From Psychrobacillus lasiicapitis (GTDB taxonomy: Bacteria > Bacillota > Bacilli > Bacillales_A > Planococcaceae): a stretch of 64,000 nucleotides of DNA. The notes below the pieces were generated by a model, which saw only the letters and a program-made list of their open reading frames with translations, did not search any database and was not told where the DNA came from. Shown here piece after piece: positions 51,471 to 60,974 of this stretch (position 1 is its first letter; every line of letters begins with the position of its first letter). The translations under genes and the position numbers were made by a program. Location of the stretch: contig NZ_VDGH01000007.1 in assembly GCF_006861795.1 (NCBI RefSeq), forward strand, positions 124,001-188,000, given 5' to 3'.

Positions 51471-52043
51471 ATAGGGATAATGCGTCGCAAAGATACTAAG
51501 ATGTCCGCCATGATTTCCGCCATGACTTCCGCTCCAGGCGGACGCTTTCCGTGGGGCGAGCGGTGAGCCTCCTCCTCCGCGAACGCTACGTGCGGGGTCT
51601 CACCTGTCTCGCTAATCCCACAGGAGTCGCCACCTTGCACTTCAATTAGTAGAACTTGCTAACTAATATCTGCCTTGCAGTTTCTTATTTAGAATTATTT
51701 TATGTGCTGTATAAATTACAGGGAAGGTTGGTTTTAGCCATTCAAGCAATGATTTGATACCAATCGCTAGATAGTATATCTTATTCCTCTAATCAAAGGG
51801 TTTTAGCTATAAAATGCAACATAGTACTGGAACTAGTGCATCATTTCTAAGCAATTAGCAAATTCTACTGGATTTGTAGCGAAAGGGTGGCGACTCCAGC
51901 GGGAAAAGCATGAGCTGAAAGCCCCGCAGGAGCGTGAGCGACGAGGAGATTGAAGCCGTGCCCGCGGAAAGCGTCCACCCTGTAGTGAATATCCCAGCGG
52001 ACACTTCATTCAACTCACTACCGCCCAGTTTCCCTATTATGTG
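51471..52043 (+). repeat. composite GC-rich palindromic repeat, copy 3
   Basis: Arm B reversed (about 51508-51640), an AT-rich spacer of about 245 bases, arm A forward (about 51889-52010). Ends are ATAGGGATAATGCG and, inverted, ATAGGGAAACTGGG. The arms and spacer blocks match copy 2; the B arm is closer to copy 1 (CTAAGATGTCCGCCATG). It fills most of the 841-base gap before the next gene. Short open frames inside have no ribosome sites and are not genes. Confidence 0.85.
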
Positions 52044-52185
52044 TAAGATTCCATTGATTGTTTCCACATACTAAATTGGATAGGGATAGGATCATCCAAT
52101 CTTTTGTAATGTCACAAAAATGTGTCTTTTTGGGGGAAGGTTTTATTCAGAGAAAAGATATAATAAAAGAAAAGGAGGAATTTAT

Positions 52186-53199
52186 ATGGTTTATCGTAAA
52201 ACCCGAAAAGCTAATTTAGCACTGGCATTTCTTCTTCTATTACTGACAACGAATTTTCTTCTTTATCAATCTGGGGTACCAGATTTTTTATCCCTTCCAT
52301 TAACCAGTGGTGTAGCTATTGGATCACTTATTGATTTAGCGATTGTTGCACCTATTTTAGTATATGTAGCATTTAAAATTTCTATAAAACAAACAATTGG
52401 ATTAATGGTGTTTGGTTTAGTGATAGCCAGATTTCTAATACCTGCGGAGTTATATGCGCCGTATAAGGGGATATTATATACTGGTCTTGTATTAGAGGCA
52501 CTGCTAGTGTTTGCCGAACTAGCGCTTATTTTTACCGTAATCCGTAAAGGCTCTGCAATTCGACGTAAGATGAAAGAGATGAGCGAGGGTGCGATTTATA
52601 GCTTACTTCCAGCTGTTGAAAAAGTGGCGACTAAAAATGTGTTTATCCGCCTATTAATGACTGAATTTTTAATGTTTTATTATGCGTTGTTTACATGGAA
52701 AAAGAAAGCACCTAGTCACGAAGGTGTAGTAACCATGCACAAAAAAACGAGTGCAGTCGCGATGAATATTATGCTCATCCATGCAATTCTGATTGAAACA
52801 ATTGGACTACATTGGTGGCTGCATGAAAAATCACTAGTTCTGTCGATTATTTTACTGATCTTGAATGTATACTCTGTCTTTTTTATAATAGCCGACATCC
52901 AGATTACAAGGCTTCATCCAATGGAAATAAAGAACGGAAAACTATATATTACACAAGGGATGGCCTCGCGAATTGTAGTTACTCTATCTAATATTAAGGA
53001 AGTAGAGTGGAATGCTGCTTTACCGAATAGGCAGACATTGCAATTTATCTATAAGGACTTTGAAAAAATAGACCCTCAGGCTATCGTTCGCTTACATGAA
53101 CCTGTAGAAGCAGTAATGTTCATGGGAGTAAAAAAGAAAGTAACTGAATTTGCGATTCGAGTGGATGAGCCAGAAAAGTTGAAGCAACTGTTACTATAA
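52186..53199 (+). CDS. membrane protein with C-terminal PH-like part
   Basis: A 337-residue integral membrane protein of unknown function. About four TM segments occupy residues 10-140, two more lie at about 205-250, and the last 85 residues (ITRLHPMEIKNGKLYITQGMASRIVVTLSNIKEVEW) look like a soluble beta domain of PH-like type. AAAGGAGG precedes the ATG. A TATAAT box (52159-52164) lies upstream. No partner gene adjoins it. Confidence 0.6.
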   Translation: MVYRKTRKANLALAFLLLLLTTNFLLYQSGVPDFLSLPLTSGVAIGSLIDLAIVAPILVYVAFKISIKQTIGLMVFGLVIARFLIPAELYAPYKGILYTGLVLEALLVFAELALIFTVIRKGSAIRRKMKEMSEGAIYSLLPAVEKVATKNVFIRLLMTEFLMFYYALFTWKKKAPSHEGVVTMHKKTSAVAMNIMLIHAILIETIGLHWWLHEKSLVLSIILLILNVYSVFFIIADIQITRLHPMEIKNGKLYITQGMASRIVVTLSNIKEVEWNAALPNRQTLQFIYKDFEKIDPQAIVRLHEPVEAVMFMGVKKKVTEFAIRVDEPEKLKQLLL

Positions 53200-53224
53200 G
53201 TAGTTTTAATGTAAACTCTTTTAT

Positions 53225-53271
53225 TTGACCTACCAAATGAATGAAGTTATAATTATCTTGAATTCAAGATA
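53225..53271 (+). promoter_or_regulatory. mhqD promoter with MhqR-type operator
   Basis: -35 TTGACC (53225-53230) and -10 TATAAT (53248-53253) are 17 bases apart. Starting right after the -10 box is the perfect palindrome TATCTTGAATTCAAGATA (53254-53271). It closely resembles the MhqR operator of B. subtilis (TATCTCGAATTCGAGATA), a repressor site relieved by quinones. Confidence 0.8.
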
Positions 53272-53290
53272 TATAGAGAGGAGTATGAAC

Positions 53291-53896
53291 ATGAAACATG
53301 TTTTTTATAAAGGTGACGACCAGTCAAAACCAACATTATTATTATTGCACGGTACAGGAGGAAATGAGCATGATTTAGTTGGGCTAGGAAAAGAAATCGA
53401 TGGATCTGCTAATATACTAAGTGTTCGTGGAAATGTATTAGAGAATGGAATGCCACGATTTTTCAAACGCTTAGCTGAAGGTGTTTTCGATCTAGAGGAT
53501 TTAAAATTCCGTTCGGAGGAATTGAAAAACTTCATCGATGAAGCAGCCGAAAATTATGAATTCGATCGTACTAATGTAGTCGCAATCGGCTATTCAAACG
53601 GTGCTAATATTGCTGCGAACCTATTATTCGAATACAAAAACGTATTGAAGGGTGCTATTTTGCATCATCCAATGGTTCCTAGGCGTGGAGTAGAAATTCC
53701 AGCACTTACAGGAGCACCTGTATTTATCGGTGCAGGGAAAAATGACCAAATGTGTCCTGCGACAGAATCAGAGGAATTACGTGATTTATTACAAAACGCC
53801 GGGGCGGAAGTGGAGTTGTATTGGCATTCCTATGGTCACCAATTAACGCAAGACGAAGTACAAGCTGCGAAAATTTGGTACAATAACAATTTTTAA
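53291..53896 (+). CDS. mhqD: phospholipase/carboxylesterase-type hydrolase, MhqD-like
   Basis: A 201-residue alpha/beta hydrolase. LLLLHGTGGNEHD gives the oxyanion loop, GYSNGANIAANLL the nucleophile elbow (Ser about 108), GKNDQMCP the Asp, and YGHQLTQDE the His. B. subtilis MhqD, similar in length, takes part in quinone and catechol detoxification. The MhqR-type operator upstream supports the name. The ATG at 53291 follows GAGGAG; other in-frame starts upstream fall in the promoter. Confidence 0.85.
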   Translation: MKHVFYKGDDQSKPTLLLLHGTGGNEHDLVGLGKEIDGSANILSVRGNVLENGMPRFFKRLAEGVFDLEDLKFRSEELKNFIDEAAENYEFDRTNVVAIGYSNGANIAANLLFEYKNVLKGAILHHPMVPRRGVEIPALTGAPVFIGAGKNDQMCPATESEELRDLLQNAGAEVELYWHSYGHQLTQDEVQAAKIWYNNNF

Positions 53897-53936
53897 TAAG
53901 AAGCTATAAAAAATCTAAATATATATTGGAAAAGAC

Positions 53937-53980
53937 AAAAAACTGCTAAGCAAAGTTTATCTTGCTTAGCAGTTTTTTAA
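53937..53980. terminator. bidirectional terminator
   Basis: AAAACTGCTAAGCAA / TTGCTTAGCAGTTTT stem with an 8-base loop and A/T-runs on both sides, between convergent genes. Confidence 0.88.
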
Positions 53981-53982
53981 TC

Positions 53983-56115
53983 TCAATGCCATTTACCTGC
54001 TTTGTATGGCCCTTTTCTAAAAGGCATCCACCAATTCCATTTTCCAAATAGTTTCATTAAGCTGGGTACTAGTAATAGTCGTATTATTGAGGCATCAATT
54101 GCAACTGCAATGGCAATGCCGAGTCCGATTTGTTTTACTGGCATCACATCGGTAAAGGCAAAAGCACCTGTAATGACAATCATAATAAGTGCTGCAGACG
54201 TAATGACTTTACTAGTAGAAGTTAAACCCTCAATTGTAGCAGCTGTATTATTAAGACTTTTCGAATACTCTTCTTGAATACGGGAAATTAGGAATACCTC
54301 GTAATCCATACTTAGACCAAATACTAAACTAAATACAATTACGGGAATGATTAACGCAATCGTCGTTTCTTCTATGCCAAAATGACCGTATTGGAATATG
54401 TAAACAAGTATTCCAAACGTCGAGGATAGACCAATTATATTCATGATAATTGCCTTCAATGGGATTAAAATAGAACGGAAAGCGATCATTAATATGATAA
54501 AGGTAGATCCCAAAATAATCGCAAGGAGTAAACCGACTTTATTGAAAATTTCATCGAAAATTTCTTGATTGAATTTAGGCTGTCCACCTAGCATCATATC
54601 GACACCTAAATCTTTTTTAGACCATTCCCTTGCCCAATCTTGTGCTTCATCGGAGGATCCATTCAAATCCAGTGTTACTGGGATTAATAACTTATTGCCT
54701 TGAACAAATGACTCTAGCAAAGGAGTTACCTGAGCTTTTACTTCAGGAATCTGCAGGCTTTGCTCCCACTGGTCAATAGTGGAAATATTACTTGCACTAA
54801 AGATAGTGTTAACTGAATCCACATGTTTATCTTCTAACAATTGTTCTTCTATTTTTTTCATCACTTCAAGTCCATCCGTGTTTTCCCAGCCATCGTTTCG
54901 CTCAGCAATCATATAAACAGTCGATTTCTCTCCGAAACCGAACTCTTTATCCATTAATTCGTAAGCTTGACGAGAATCGTAAGATAAGGGTAACGAATCA
55001 ACTTGTGGAATCGTAAGCTTCATATCTTTTACAGGAATAATTCCGATTCCTAAAATTAGGAGCGCTACAACTACTAAGGACACTGGACGTTTCATAACAA
55101 ATGCAGCAAAGTTACGCCATCTAGTCGAAGCACCAGGCTTTACTCGAATAATTGTCCATTTATTAATACGATCTTTCATTAACATTAATAGGGAAGGGAG
55201 CAGCGTAATAGAGGCTAACACAGCCATCAATACAACGAGCATTCCTCCAAGTGCAAGGTTTTGGAAAATCTCTACTTTCATAACAAGCATTGCACCTAAC
55301 CCGATAAATACACATACTGCAGAGAAAATAATGGAACGTCCAGCCGTTTGAATTGATGTTTGAACAGCATCTACAATAGAGTTTTTTAAGCGTTCTTCTT
55401 TATAGCGATTGATAAGTAATAACGCAAAATCGATACTTAAAGCGAGTCCAAGCATAGGAATAATATTCAACACAAAGATAGATAAATTCATTGTCTCGCT
55501 AAATAAAGTCATTATGCCGAAAGTAGATACTACTGTTACGATACCGACTACGAGTGGGACAAATGCTGCAAATACACTACCGAAAGCAAGGAGAAGCACA
55601 ATTATGGCGATCGGTATTCCAATTGCTTCTGCACTCGCTAAATCTTTTTGACTTGCAACATTAATATCTTTATTTATAGCGGCGCCTCCGGTTAGTGTAA
55701 CTCCTTTTTCACCGTCGATGGCGTTGCGAATTTTATCTACCACCTCGGTTATATCCGCAGTGTCTCCACTGAAATGAAACATAGCATAAGCTACATGATC
55801 TTTAAACAGAGTAGGATCATTTAAAGGTGACTGAATCGATTCAGCAATTTGTAAATCTTCCATTTCAGATATAGTTTGTTGAATCGTTTCGTTCGACACC
55901 TGATCAAAAACGATGAATAAAGTTTCAGCTGGAAGATCAAATGTATCCGTTAATTCTTCCATCACGCGTTGATGCTCACCGTCAGTGCTAAAACCGTCTC
56001 CTTCCAATAAACTTGGCAAACGAATAGCAAGAACTGCTAAAGCGATAAAAAGTACCAGCCATAAGCTCAATACAGATTTATAATAGCGTGTCACTATATT
56101 AGACAACCATTGCAT
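53983..56115 (-). CDS. MMPL-family RND-type exporter
   Basis: A 710-residue membrane protein with two repeated halves, each one TM, a large outside loop, then five TMs, the RND layout of MMPL proteins. LGLALSIDFALLLINRYKEE and VFGLSMDYEVFLISRIQEEY are the paired conserved Asp-Tyr/Phe motifs of the proton pathway in TM4 and TM10. Closest familiar relative: B. subtilis YdfJ. Substrate unknown; lipids, surfactants or antibiotics are typical. AGGAGG precedes the ATG. No regulator gene adjoins it. Confidence 0.85.
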   Translation of the reverse strand: MQWLSNIVTRYYKSVLSLWLVLFIALAVLAIRLPSLLEGDGFSTDGEHQRVMEELTDTFDLPAETLFIVFDQVSNETIQQTISEMEDLQIAESIQSPLNDPTLFKDHVAYAMFHFSGDTADITEVVDKIRNAIDGEKGVTLTGGAAINKDINVASQKDLASAEAIGIPIAIIVLLLAFGSVFAAFVPLVVGIVTVVSTFGIMTLFSETMNLSIFVLNIIPMLGLALSIDFALLLINRYKEERLKNSIVDAVQTSIQTAGRSIIFSAVCVFIGLGAMLVMKVEIFQNLALGGMLVVLMAVLASITLLPSLLMLMKDRINKWTIIRVKPGASTRWRNFAAFVMKRPVSLVVVALLILGIGIIPVKDMKLTIPQVDSLPLSYDSRQAYELMDKEFGFGEKSTVYMIAERNDGWENTDGLEVMKKIEEQLLEDKHVDSVNTIFSASNISTIDQWEQSLQIPEVKAQVTPLLESFVQGNKLLIPVTLDLNGSSDEAQDWAREWSKKDLGVDMMLGGQPKFNQEIFDEIFNKVGLLLAIILGSTFIILMIAFRSILIPLKAIIMNIIGLSSTFGILVYIFQYGHFGIEETTIALIIPVIVFSLVFGLSMDYEVFLISRIQEEYSKSLNNTAATIEGLTSTSKVITSAALIMIVITGAFAFTDVMPVKQIGLGIAIAVAIDASIIRLLLVPSLMKLFGKWNWWMPFRKGPYKAGKWH

Positions 56116-56222
56116 AAAGTTTCCTCCTCATGCTAAATAACTTTCTCTATTGTACTAGAAAGAAGAGAGCATATACTAATATAATGTTAAGATAAGAGGA
56201 ACAAAATAAGGGAGGAAACGAA

Positions 56223-56855
56223 TTGAAAATTATTCCACCAAAGCTACGTAGCGTTTTACCTGAACTGGATGTAAATAGTGCACTTTTAGAAGATTTTTAC
56301 GTGTCAGAAGGAATCGTGACATTTTTGGAGTTAGAAGAGGAGCAAGAAGATAAAATCATATTTGATCAAATACATTTTCAAGGAGTTTCAATGGAAGGTG
56401 TACGATTTCAACAGGTTGAATTCGTAGATTGTTTGTTTGAAAAATGTGATTTGTCTAATGTGGACTTTGGAGATGCGGTATTTCATCGGGTAGAGATTAA
56501 AAATTCCAAGCTATTAGGGACGAATATTTCTCAAAGTAGACTGACAGATGTGAAAATAGAAGAATCTGTTGCCAATTATTTGAGCATGAGTTTTTCGAAA
56601 TTGAAGAAAGTAATGTTCAAACAAACTTCCATTAATCGTGCAGATTTTATCGAGTCAACTTTTGATAAAGTTAGCTTTGAAAGATGTGAACTAGATGGTG
56701 CAAACTTCACCGAAACGGATTTAAAAGGAGTTGATTTAAGTACAAATACATATGAACAGCTCACTGTATCCATGGAGAAGCTTGAGGATTGTACTGTATC
56801 GACTGAACAAGCAATAGGATTTGCAAAATCACTCGGTTTGGTTATTAAAGAATAA
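56223..56855 (+). CDS. pentapeptide-repeat protein
   Basis: A 210-residue protein made largely of pentapeptide repeats A/C-(D/N)-(L/F)-x-x from about residue 55 to 175 (CDLSNVDFGDAVF, INRADFIESTFDKVSFERCELDGANFTETDLKGVDL), forming a quadrilateral beta-helix. Some relatives (Qnr, MfpA) mimic DNA and protect gyrase, but most have no known role. TTG start with GGGAGG at good spacing. Confidence 0.8.
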   Translation: MKIIPPKLRSVLPELDVNSALLEDFYVSEGIVTFLELEEEQEDKIIFDQIHFQGVSMEGVRFQQVEFVDCLFEKCDLSNVDFGDAVFHRVEIKNSKLLGTNISQSRLTDVKIEESVANYLSMSFSKLKKVMFKQTSINRADFIESTFDKVSFERCELDGANFTETDLKGVDLSTNTYEQLTVSMEKLEDCTVSTEQAIGFAKSLGLVIKE

Positions 56856-56863
56856 AGGATACT

Positions 56864-56895
56864 AAAAAACCTCGCCTTTTCAGACGAGGTTTACT
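56864..56895. terminator. bidirectional terminator
   Basis: AAACCTCG / CGAGGTTT stem with a 10-base loop between convergent genes. Confidence 0.75.
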
Positions 56896-56897
56896 TA

Positions 56898-57896
56898 TTA
56901 AAAGAACAAGTTCAGTACTTGGAATATAGCTCCTGCTAATACTGCAGAAATCGGTAATGTAATAATCCAAGTCATGACGATTTTCTTCGCAACTCCCCAT
57001 TTAACACCTTTCGCACGTTGGGCAGTCCCAACTCCCATTATAGCAGAAGAAATAACATGCGTTGTGGAAACTGGTAAATGAATAGTTGTTGCTCCAAAAA
57101 TAATCATGGCTGATGATAAGTCAGCGGCAGCTCCATTTATAGGACGGATTTTCATAATTTTACCGCCAACCGTCTTAATAATTTTATAACCACCGATGGA
57201 TGTACCTAGTCCCATTGCAGTTGCTGCAGCAATTCGTACCCATAACTGAATATCATCTGTTGTTTGTAACTCTGCAGCGATCAAAGCCATTGTAATAATC
57301 CCCATTGCTTTTTGCGCATCGTTTGTACCATGAGTAAAGGATTGTAATGCGGCAGTTCCGATTTGAAATGTACGGAATCCTTTATTCGTTCCATATAGGC
57401 TTGTCTTTCTAAAAAGTACTTTGAATAAAGACATCATTAAAAATCCAACTGCCAATGCTAGAAATGGTGAAATGATTAATGCTTGAATGATTTTGATAAA
57501 TCCTTCCCAGTTTAAAACAGCAAACCCAGCAGCAGAAACCGCAGCACCTGCAATAGAACCGATTAAAGTATGCGAAGAACTGGAAGGGATCCCGTAATAC
57601 CAAGTTACTAAGTTCCATATAATAGCAGAAAGTAAAGCTGCTAAAATGATTAGGGAACCATTCTGTAATAGGAATGGGTCAACGATATCTTTTGTAATTG
57701 TTTTCGCAACTCCGGTAAAAGTCAGTGCTCCAACAAAGTTCATCACAGCTGCCATTAATACAGCAACTCGAGGTTTTAATGCTCTTGTTGAAACAGAAGT
57801 TGCAATAGCATTAGCCGTATCATGAAACCCGTTAATGAAATCGAAGGCTAAAGCAAAAAAGACAACAAGAATTGTAAGAATTAAAATAGAATCCAT
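56898..57896 (-). CDS. pit: inorganic phosphate transporter, PiT family
   Basis: A 332-residue, about 10-TM low-affinity phosphate:cation symporter. The two inverted PiT signature repeats are clear: FDFINGFHDTANAIATSVSTRAL near the N-terminus and FTHGTNDAQKAMGIITMAL in the second half; GIPSSSSHTLIGSIAG and LPVSTTHVISSAIMG are the matching Ser/Thr-rich loops. It follows the DUF47 gene by 11 bases, the common ykaA-ykaB pairing of B. subtilis. Confidence 0.9.
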   Translation of the reverse strand: MDSILILTILVVFFALAFDFINGFHDTANAIATSVSTRALKPRVAVLMAAVMNFVGALTFTGVAKTITKDIVDPFLLQNGSLIILAALLSAIIWNLVTWYYGIPSSSSHTLIGSIAGAAVSAAGFAVLNWEGFIKIIQALIISPFLALAVGFLMMSLFKVLFRKTSLYGTNKGFRTFQIGTAALQSFTHGTNDAQKAMGIITMALIAAELQTTDDIQLWVRIAAATAMGLGTSIGGYKIIKTVGGKIMKIRPINGAAADLSSAMIIFGATTIHLPVSTTHVISSAIMGVGTAQRAKGVKWGVAKKIVMTWIITLPISAVLAGAIFQVLNLFF

Positions 57897-57907
57897 AAGA
57901 CGTGCTC

Positions 57908-58528
57908 CTACGCATTTCGCATGATAATTGCTTCAATCGTAGTAGCTACGTTTTGACAATAATCTGCAACTTCTTCTAGTTTTTCATATATATCTTTAAA
58001 TTGAATAATCCGAATCGGGTCTTTTTCATTTAAAAATAGTTGTTTAATAGATGAACGAAGTACTTCATCACATTTACGTTCATAATCTTTAATAAGTACA
58101 GAATTCTCATGCATTTTAAGTAGCTTCTTCTGAGCAAGAAGCTCCATAGCTTTTACAATTTCATCTGTACTCTTCACAATATACCCTAAAAACGTACGCA
58201 TTGAATCATCGATTTCAATAAGAGAGAACATTTCTAAATTTGCTGTGAAATCATCAACGCCATCTAAAATATCATCCATTCTAACAGCTAGTTGCAAAAT
58301 ATCCTCTCGTTCAATAGGAGTCATAAACGACTTGTTCAGCATAACAATTAGCTCATGAATTAGTTTGTCTCCTGCTGTCTCATAGTTTTTTACTTTTACG
58401 CTAATTTCCTTTAAATCTGCAACAGTCTGAATACGGAAATCATCTGCATAGTGCGTTGCTTCTTGCACGTTTTTAGCGATATTTAACAAGGATGCGAAAA
58501 AGGGATCTGTTTTTTTTGAACCAATCAT
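57908..58528 (-). CDS. ykaA: DUF47 (PhoU-like) phosphate transport accessory protein
   Basis: A 206-residue all-helical cytosolic protein of the PhoU/DUF47 family; ETAGDKLIHELIVMLNKSFMTPIEREDILQLAVRMDDILDGVD carries the conserved acidic metal-binding run. It regulates or assists the Pit carrier in the same operon. The ATG is preceded by AGGAGG. Confidence 0.85.
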   Translation of the reverse strand: MIGSKKTDPFFASLLNIAKNVQEATHYADDFRIQTVADLKEISVKVKNYETAGDKLIHELIVMLNKSFMTPIEREDILQLAVRMDDILDGVDDFTANLEMFSLIEIDDSMRTFLGYIVKSTDEIVKAMELLAQKKLLKMHENSVLIKDYERKCDEVLRSSIKQLFLNEKDPIRIIQFKDIYEKLEEVADYCQNVATTIEAIIMRNA

Positions 58529-58734
58529 AAAAAAGCCTCCTGGACTTTAAAGTTTATTTTCAACGTTTTTCCTCAAATAGCATACCAAAAAAAATACAAA
58601 ATCTACACACTTTTTACTTCAATTTATCAAAATTTACAATGCTGTAACATTACTACCTAAAATAAGGGTTAAAATGACGAATGAAAGCGCTTTTTGTCGA
58701 ATCAAATTCAAATATTTATAAGAATGTAAAAATA

Positions 58735-58760
58735 TGAAACTTTCCATTAGTTCATTCGTA
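58735..58760 (+). promoter_or_regulatory. sigma-W promoter of nfeD-floT
   Basis: TGAAAC (58735-58740) and CGTA (58757-58760) are separated by exactly 16 bases, the consensus ECF sigma-W promoter, 30 bases before the NfeD gene. B. subtilis yuaF-floT is a known sigma-W operon. Confidence 0.85.
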
Positions 58761-58790
58761 TAAAAGTTATAAAAGTATAAAGAGGAAGGG

Positions 58791-59300
58791 GTGAGAGAAA
58801 TAGAGCAAATCTTCTTGTATGGATTATTCGCTATTGGATTGATCACGATATTATATGTGTTGTTTGCAGATGCGATAGATGGAATGGACAGTGGAATTTT
58901 AAATCCTACGACCGTACTTACTTTCTTATTATTTATCTGTGCTGCTGGGTTTATACTATTAAAGTTAACAAACTGGAACGAAGAAATAATTATCATCGTA
59001 GCACTTGTAGTTTCGAGCATTATAACATTTCTATTATACTTCTTTGTTCTTGTTCCATTAGCTTCTGCAGAAGTTTCAACAGCATATACAAATGAGTCAC
59101 TGCAAGGTCAGGTCGCACGAGTAATTGTTCCGATTCCTATGGATGGTTTTGGAGAAATCGTTATTGAAACAGTGAATGGAATCATTTCGAAAAGGGCAAC
59201 AGGATATGACCAAGAAGAAATTGAGTATAACAAGCAAGTGTTAATAATTGATGTGGAAGATGGTACATTTTTAGTAAAAGAATATGAGCCTTTAAAATAA
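58791..59300 (+). CDS. yuaF: NfeD-like membrane protein (YuaF type)
   Basis: A 169-residue protein with three TM segments (about 10-28, 45-62 and 68-92) and a C-terminal OB-fold domain (GQVARVIVPIPMDGFGEIVIET) of the NfeD family. Partner of flotillin in membrane microdomains. GTG start with AGAGGAAGG upstream. It begins the operon under a sigma-W promoter; floT follows 18 bases later. Confidence 0.85.
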   Translation: MREIEQIFLYGLFAIGLITILYVLFADAIDGMDSGILNPTTVLTFLLFICAAGFILLKLTNWNEEIIIIVALVVSSIITFLLYFFVLVPLASAEVSTAYTNESLQGQVARVIVPIPMDGFGEIVIETVNGIISKRATGYDQEEIEYNKQVLIIDVEDGTFLVKEYEPLK

Positions 59301-59318
59301 TGATAGGGGGAATGTGAA

Positions 59319-60851
59319 ATGGATTTTGGACTTTTAATCGTAATAGGAATTGTTGTCTTTGTATTAATCGTTGTGCTTGCAGTATATATCACGAAATATC
59401 GTACAGTTGGCCCAGATGAGGCGCTTATCGTAACAGGAAGTTATTTAGGATCGAAAAACGTACATACGGACGATTCCGGGAACCGTATTAAAATAATTCG
59501 CGGTGGAGGAACATTCGTATTTCCGGTATTTCAACAAGGAGTACCCCTAAGTCTTTTATCGAGTAAGCTAGAAGTTACAACGCCAGAAGTGTACACAGAG
59601 CAAGGAGTGCCAGTGATGGCAGATGGAACGGCAATTATTAAAATCGGAGGATCGATATCCGAAATTGCCACTGCAGCGGAACAGTTTTTAGGAAAAACAA
59701 AAGAAGACCGTGAGAATGAAGCAAAAGAAGTATTAGAAGGTCATTTACGTTCCATTTTAGGATCTATGACAGTAGAAGAAATATATAAAAATCGGGATAA
59801 GTTCTCCCAAGAGGTACAAAGAGTTGCTTCTCAAGACTTAGCGAAAATGGGATTAATCATTGTTTCCTTTACGATAAAAGATGTTCGAGATAAAAATGGT
59901 TACCTAGATTCACTAGGGAAACCAAGAATTGCTCAAGTCAAAAGAGATGCAGACATCGCAACAGCAGAAGCAGAAAAAGAAACACGTATTAAACGAGCAG
60001 AAGCCTCTAAAGACGCGCAACGTGCAGAACTAGAACGAGCTACGGAAATTGCAGAGGCAGAAAAAGATAATCAATTGAAAGTGGCAGAATATCGCCGTGA
60101 ACAAGATATCGCCAAAGCACGTGCTGACCAAGCATACGAATTGGAAACCGCACGTTCTAAACAAGAAGTAACTGAACAGGAAATGCAAATTCAAATTATC
60201 GAACGTCAAAAACAAATCGAACTGGAAGAAAAAGAAATCTTACGTCGTGAAAGACAATATGACTCGGAAGTAAAGAAAAAAGCAGACGCTGATCGCTATG
60301 CAATTGAGCAAAACGCGGCGGCATCTAAATCACGCGAAATTGCAGAGGCAGATGCGGAGAAATATCGAATTGAAGCAAAAGCAAAAGCGGAGGCAGAAAA
60401 AGTACGATTGGACGGACTTGCAAAAGCAGATTCTCAACGTGCTCAAGGGGAATCAGAGGCAGATATTATTCGCCTAAAAGGTCTGGCAGAAGCCGAAGCA
60501 AAACGTAAAATTGCCGAAGCATTTGACATGTATGGTCAGGCAGCGGTTCTAGATATGATTGTCCATATGTTACCGGAATATGCAAAACAAATTGCAAGTC
60601 CACTTTCGAATATCGACAAAATTACGGTAGTCGACACAGGAAGTGGAGAAGGAGGCGGTGCAAACAAGGTGACATCTTATGCAACTAATTTAATGTCTAC
60701 CTTACAGGAAACGTTAAAAGCCTCTTCTGGAATTGATGTAAAAGAAATGCTTGAAAACTACTCTGGTAAAGGGAATATACGTCCAAGCATTGAACAGTTG
60801 ACTGAAGAAGTAAAAAAGTCCAATGAACTCGCTCACCAAAAAGCAGAATAG
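59319..60851 (+). CDS. floT: flotillin
   Basis: A 510-residue flotillin, one residue longer than B. subtilis FloT. The N-terminal membrane hairpin (about 3-25) is followed by an SPFH/PHB domain (about 30-190; VQRVASQDLAKMGLIIVSFTIKDV) and a long coiled coil rich in Ala-Glu repeats (EAEKE, AEADAEKYRIEAKAKAEAEK; about 215-400). The C-terminal oligomerisation part follows. It organises membrane domains and fluidity. AGGGGG lies before the ATG. Cotranscribed with the NfeD gene. Confidence 0.93.
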   Translation: MDFGLLIVIGIVVFVLIVVLAVYITKYRTVGPDEALIVTGSYLGSKNVHTDDSGNRIKIIRGGGTFVFPVFQQGVPLSLLSSKLEVTTPEVYTEQGVPVMADGTAIIKIGGSISEIATAAEQFLGKTKEDRENEAKEVLEGHLRSILGSMTVEEIYKNRDKFSQEVQRVASQDLAKMGLIIVSFTIKDVRDKNGYLDSLGKPRIAQVKRDADIATAEAEKETRIKRAEASKDAQRAELERATEIAEAEKDNQLKVAEYRREQDIAKARADQAYELETARSKQEVTEQEMQIQIIERQKQIELEEKEILRRERQYDSEVKKKADADRYAIEQNAAASKSREIAEADAEKYRIEAKAKAEAEKVRLDGLAKADSQRAQGESEADIIRLKGLAEAEAKRKIAEAFDMYGQAAVLDMIVHMLPEYAKQIASPLSNIDKITVVDTGSGEGGGANKVTSYATNLMSTLQETLKASSGIDVKEMLENYSGKGNIRPSIEQLTEEVKKSNELAHQKAE

Positions 60852-60859
60852 CAACAAAA

Positions 60860-60896
60860 TGAAAAGCTCAGAAAATTTTTCTGAGCTTTTTCATTG
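60860..60896 (+). terminator. terminator of nfeD-floT
   Basis: AAAAGCTCAGAAAA / TTTTCTGAGCTTTT stem with a minimal loop and T-run. Confidence 0.85.
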
Positions 60897-60974
60897 TATT
60901 TCATTTATTCTAAATAAACTATATAATATATATACATAATGTAGGATATTGTCGAATGAATGGAGGCAAATAGC

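Noticed and set aside
51363-51566. 67-codon frame after the MFS pump
   Set aside because: Begins in the terminator of the MFS gene and ends in arm B of the composite repeat.
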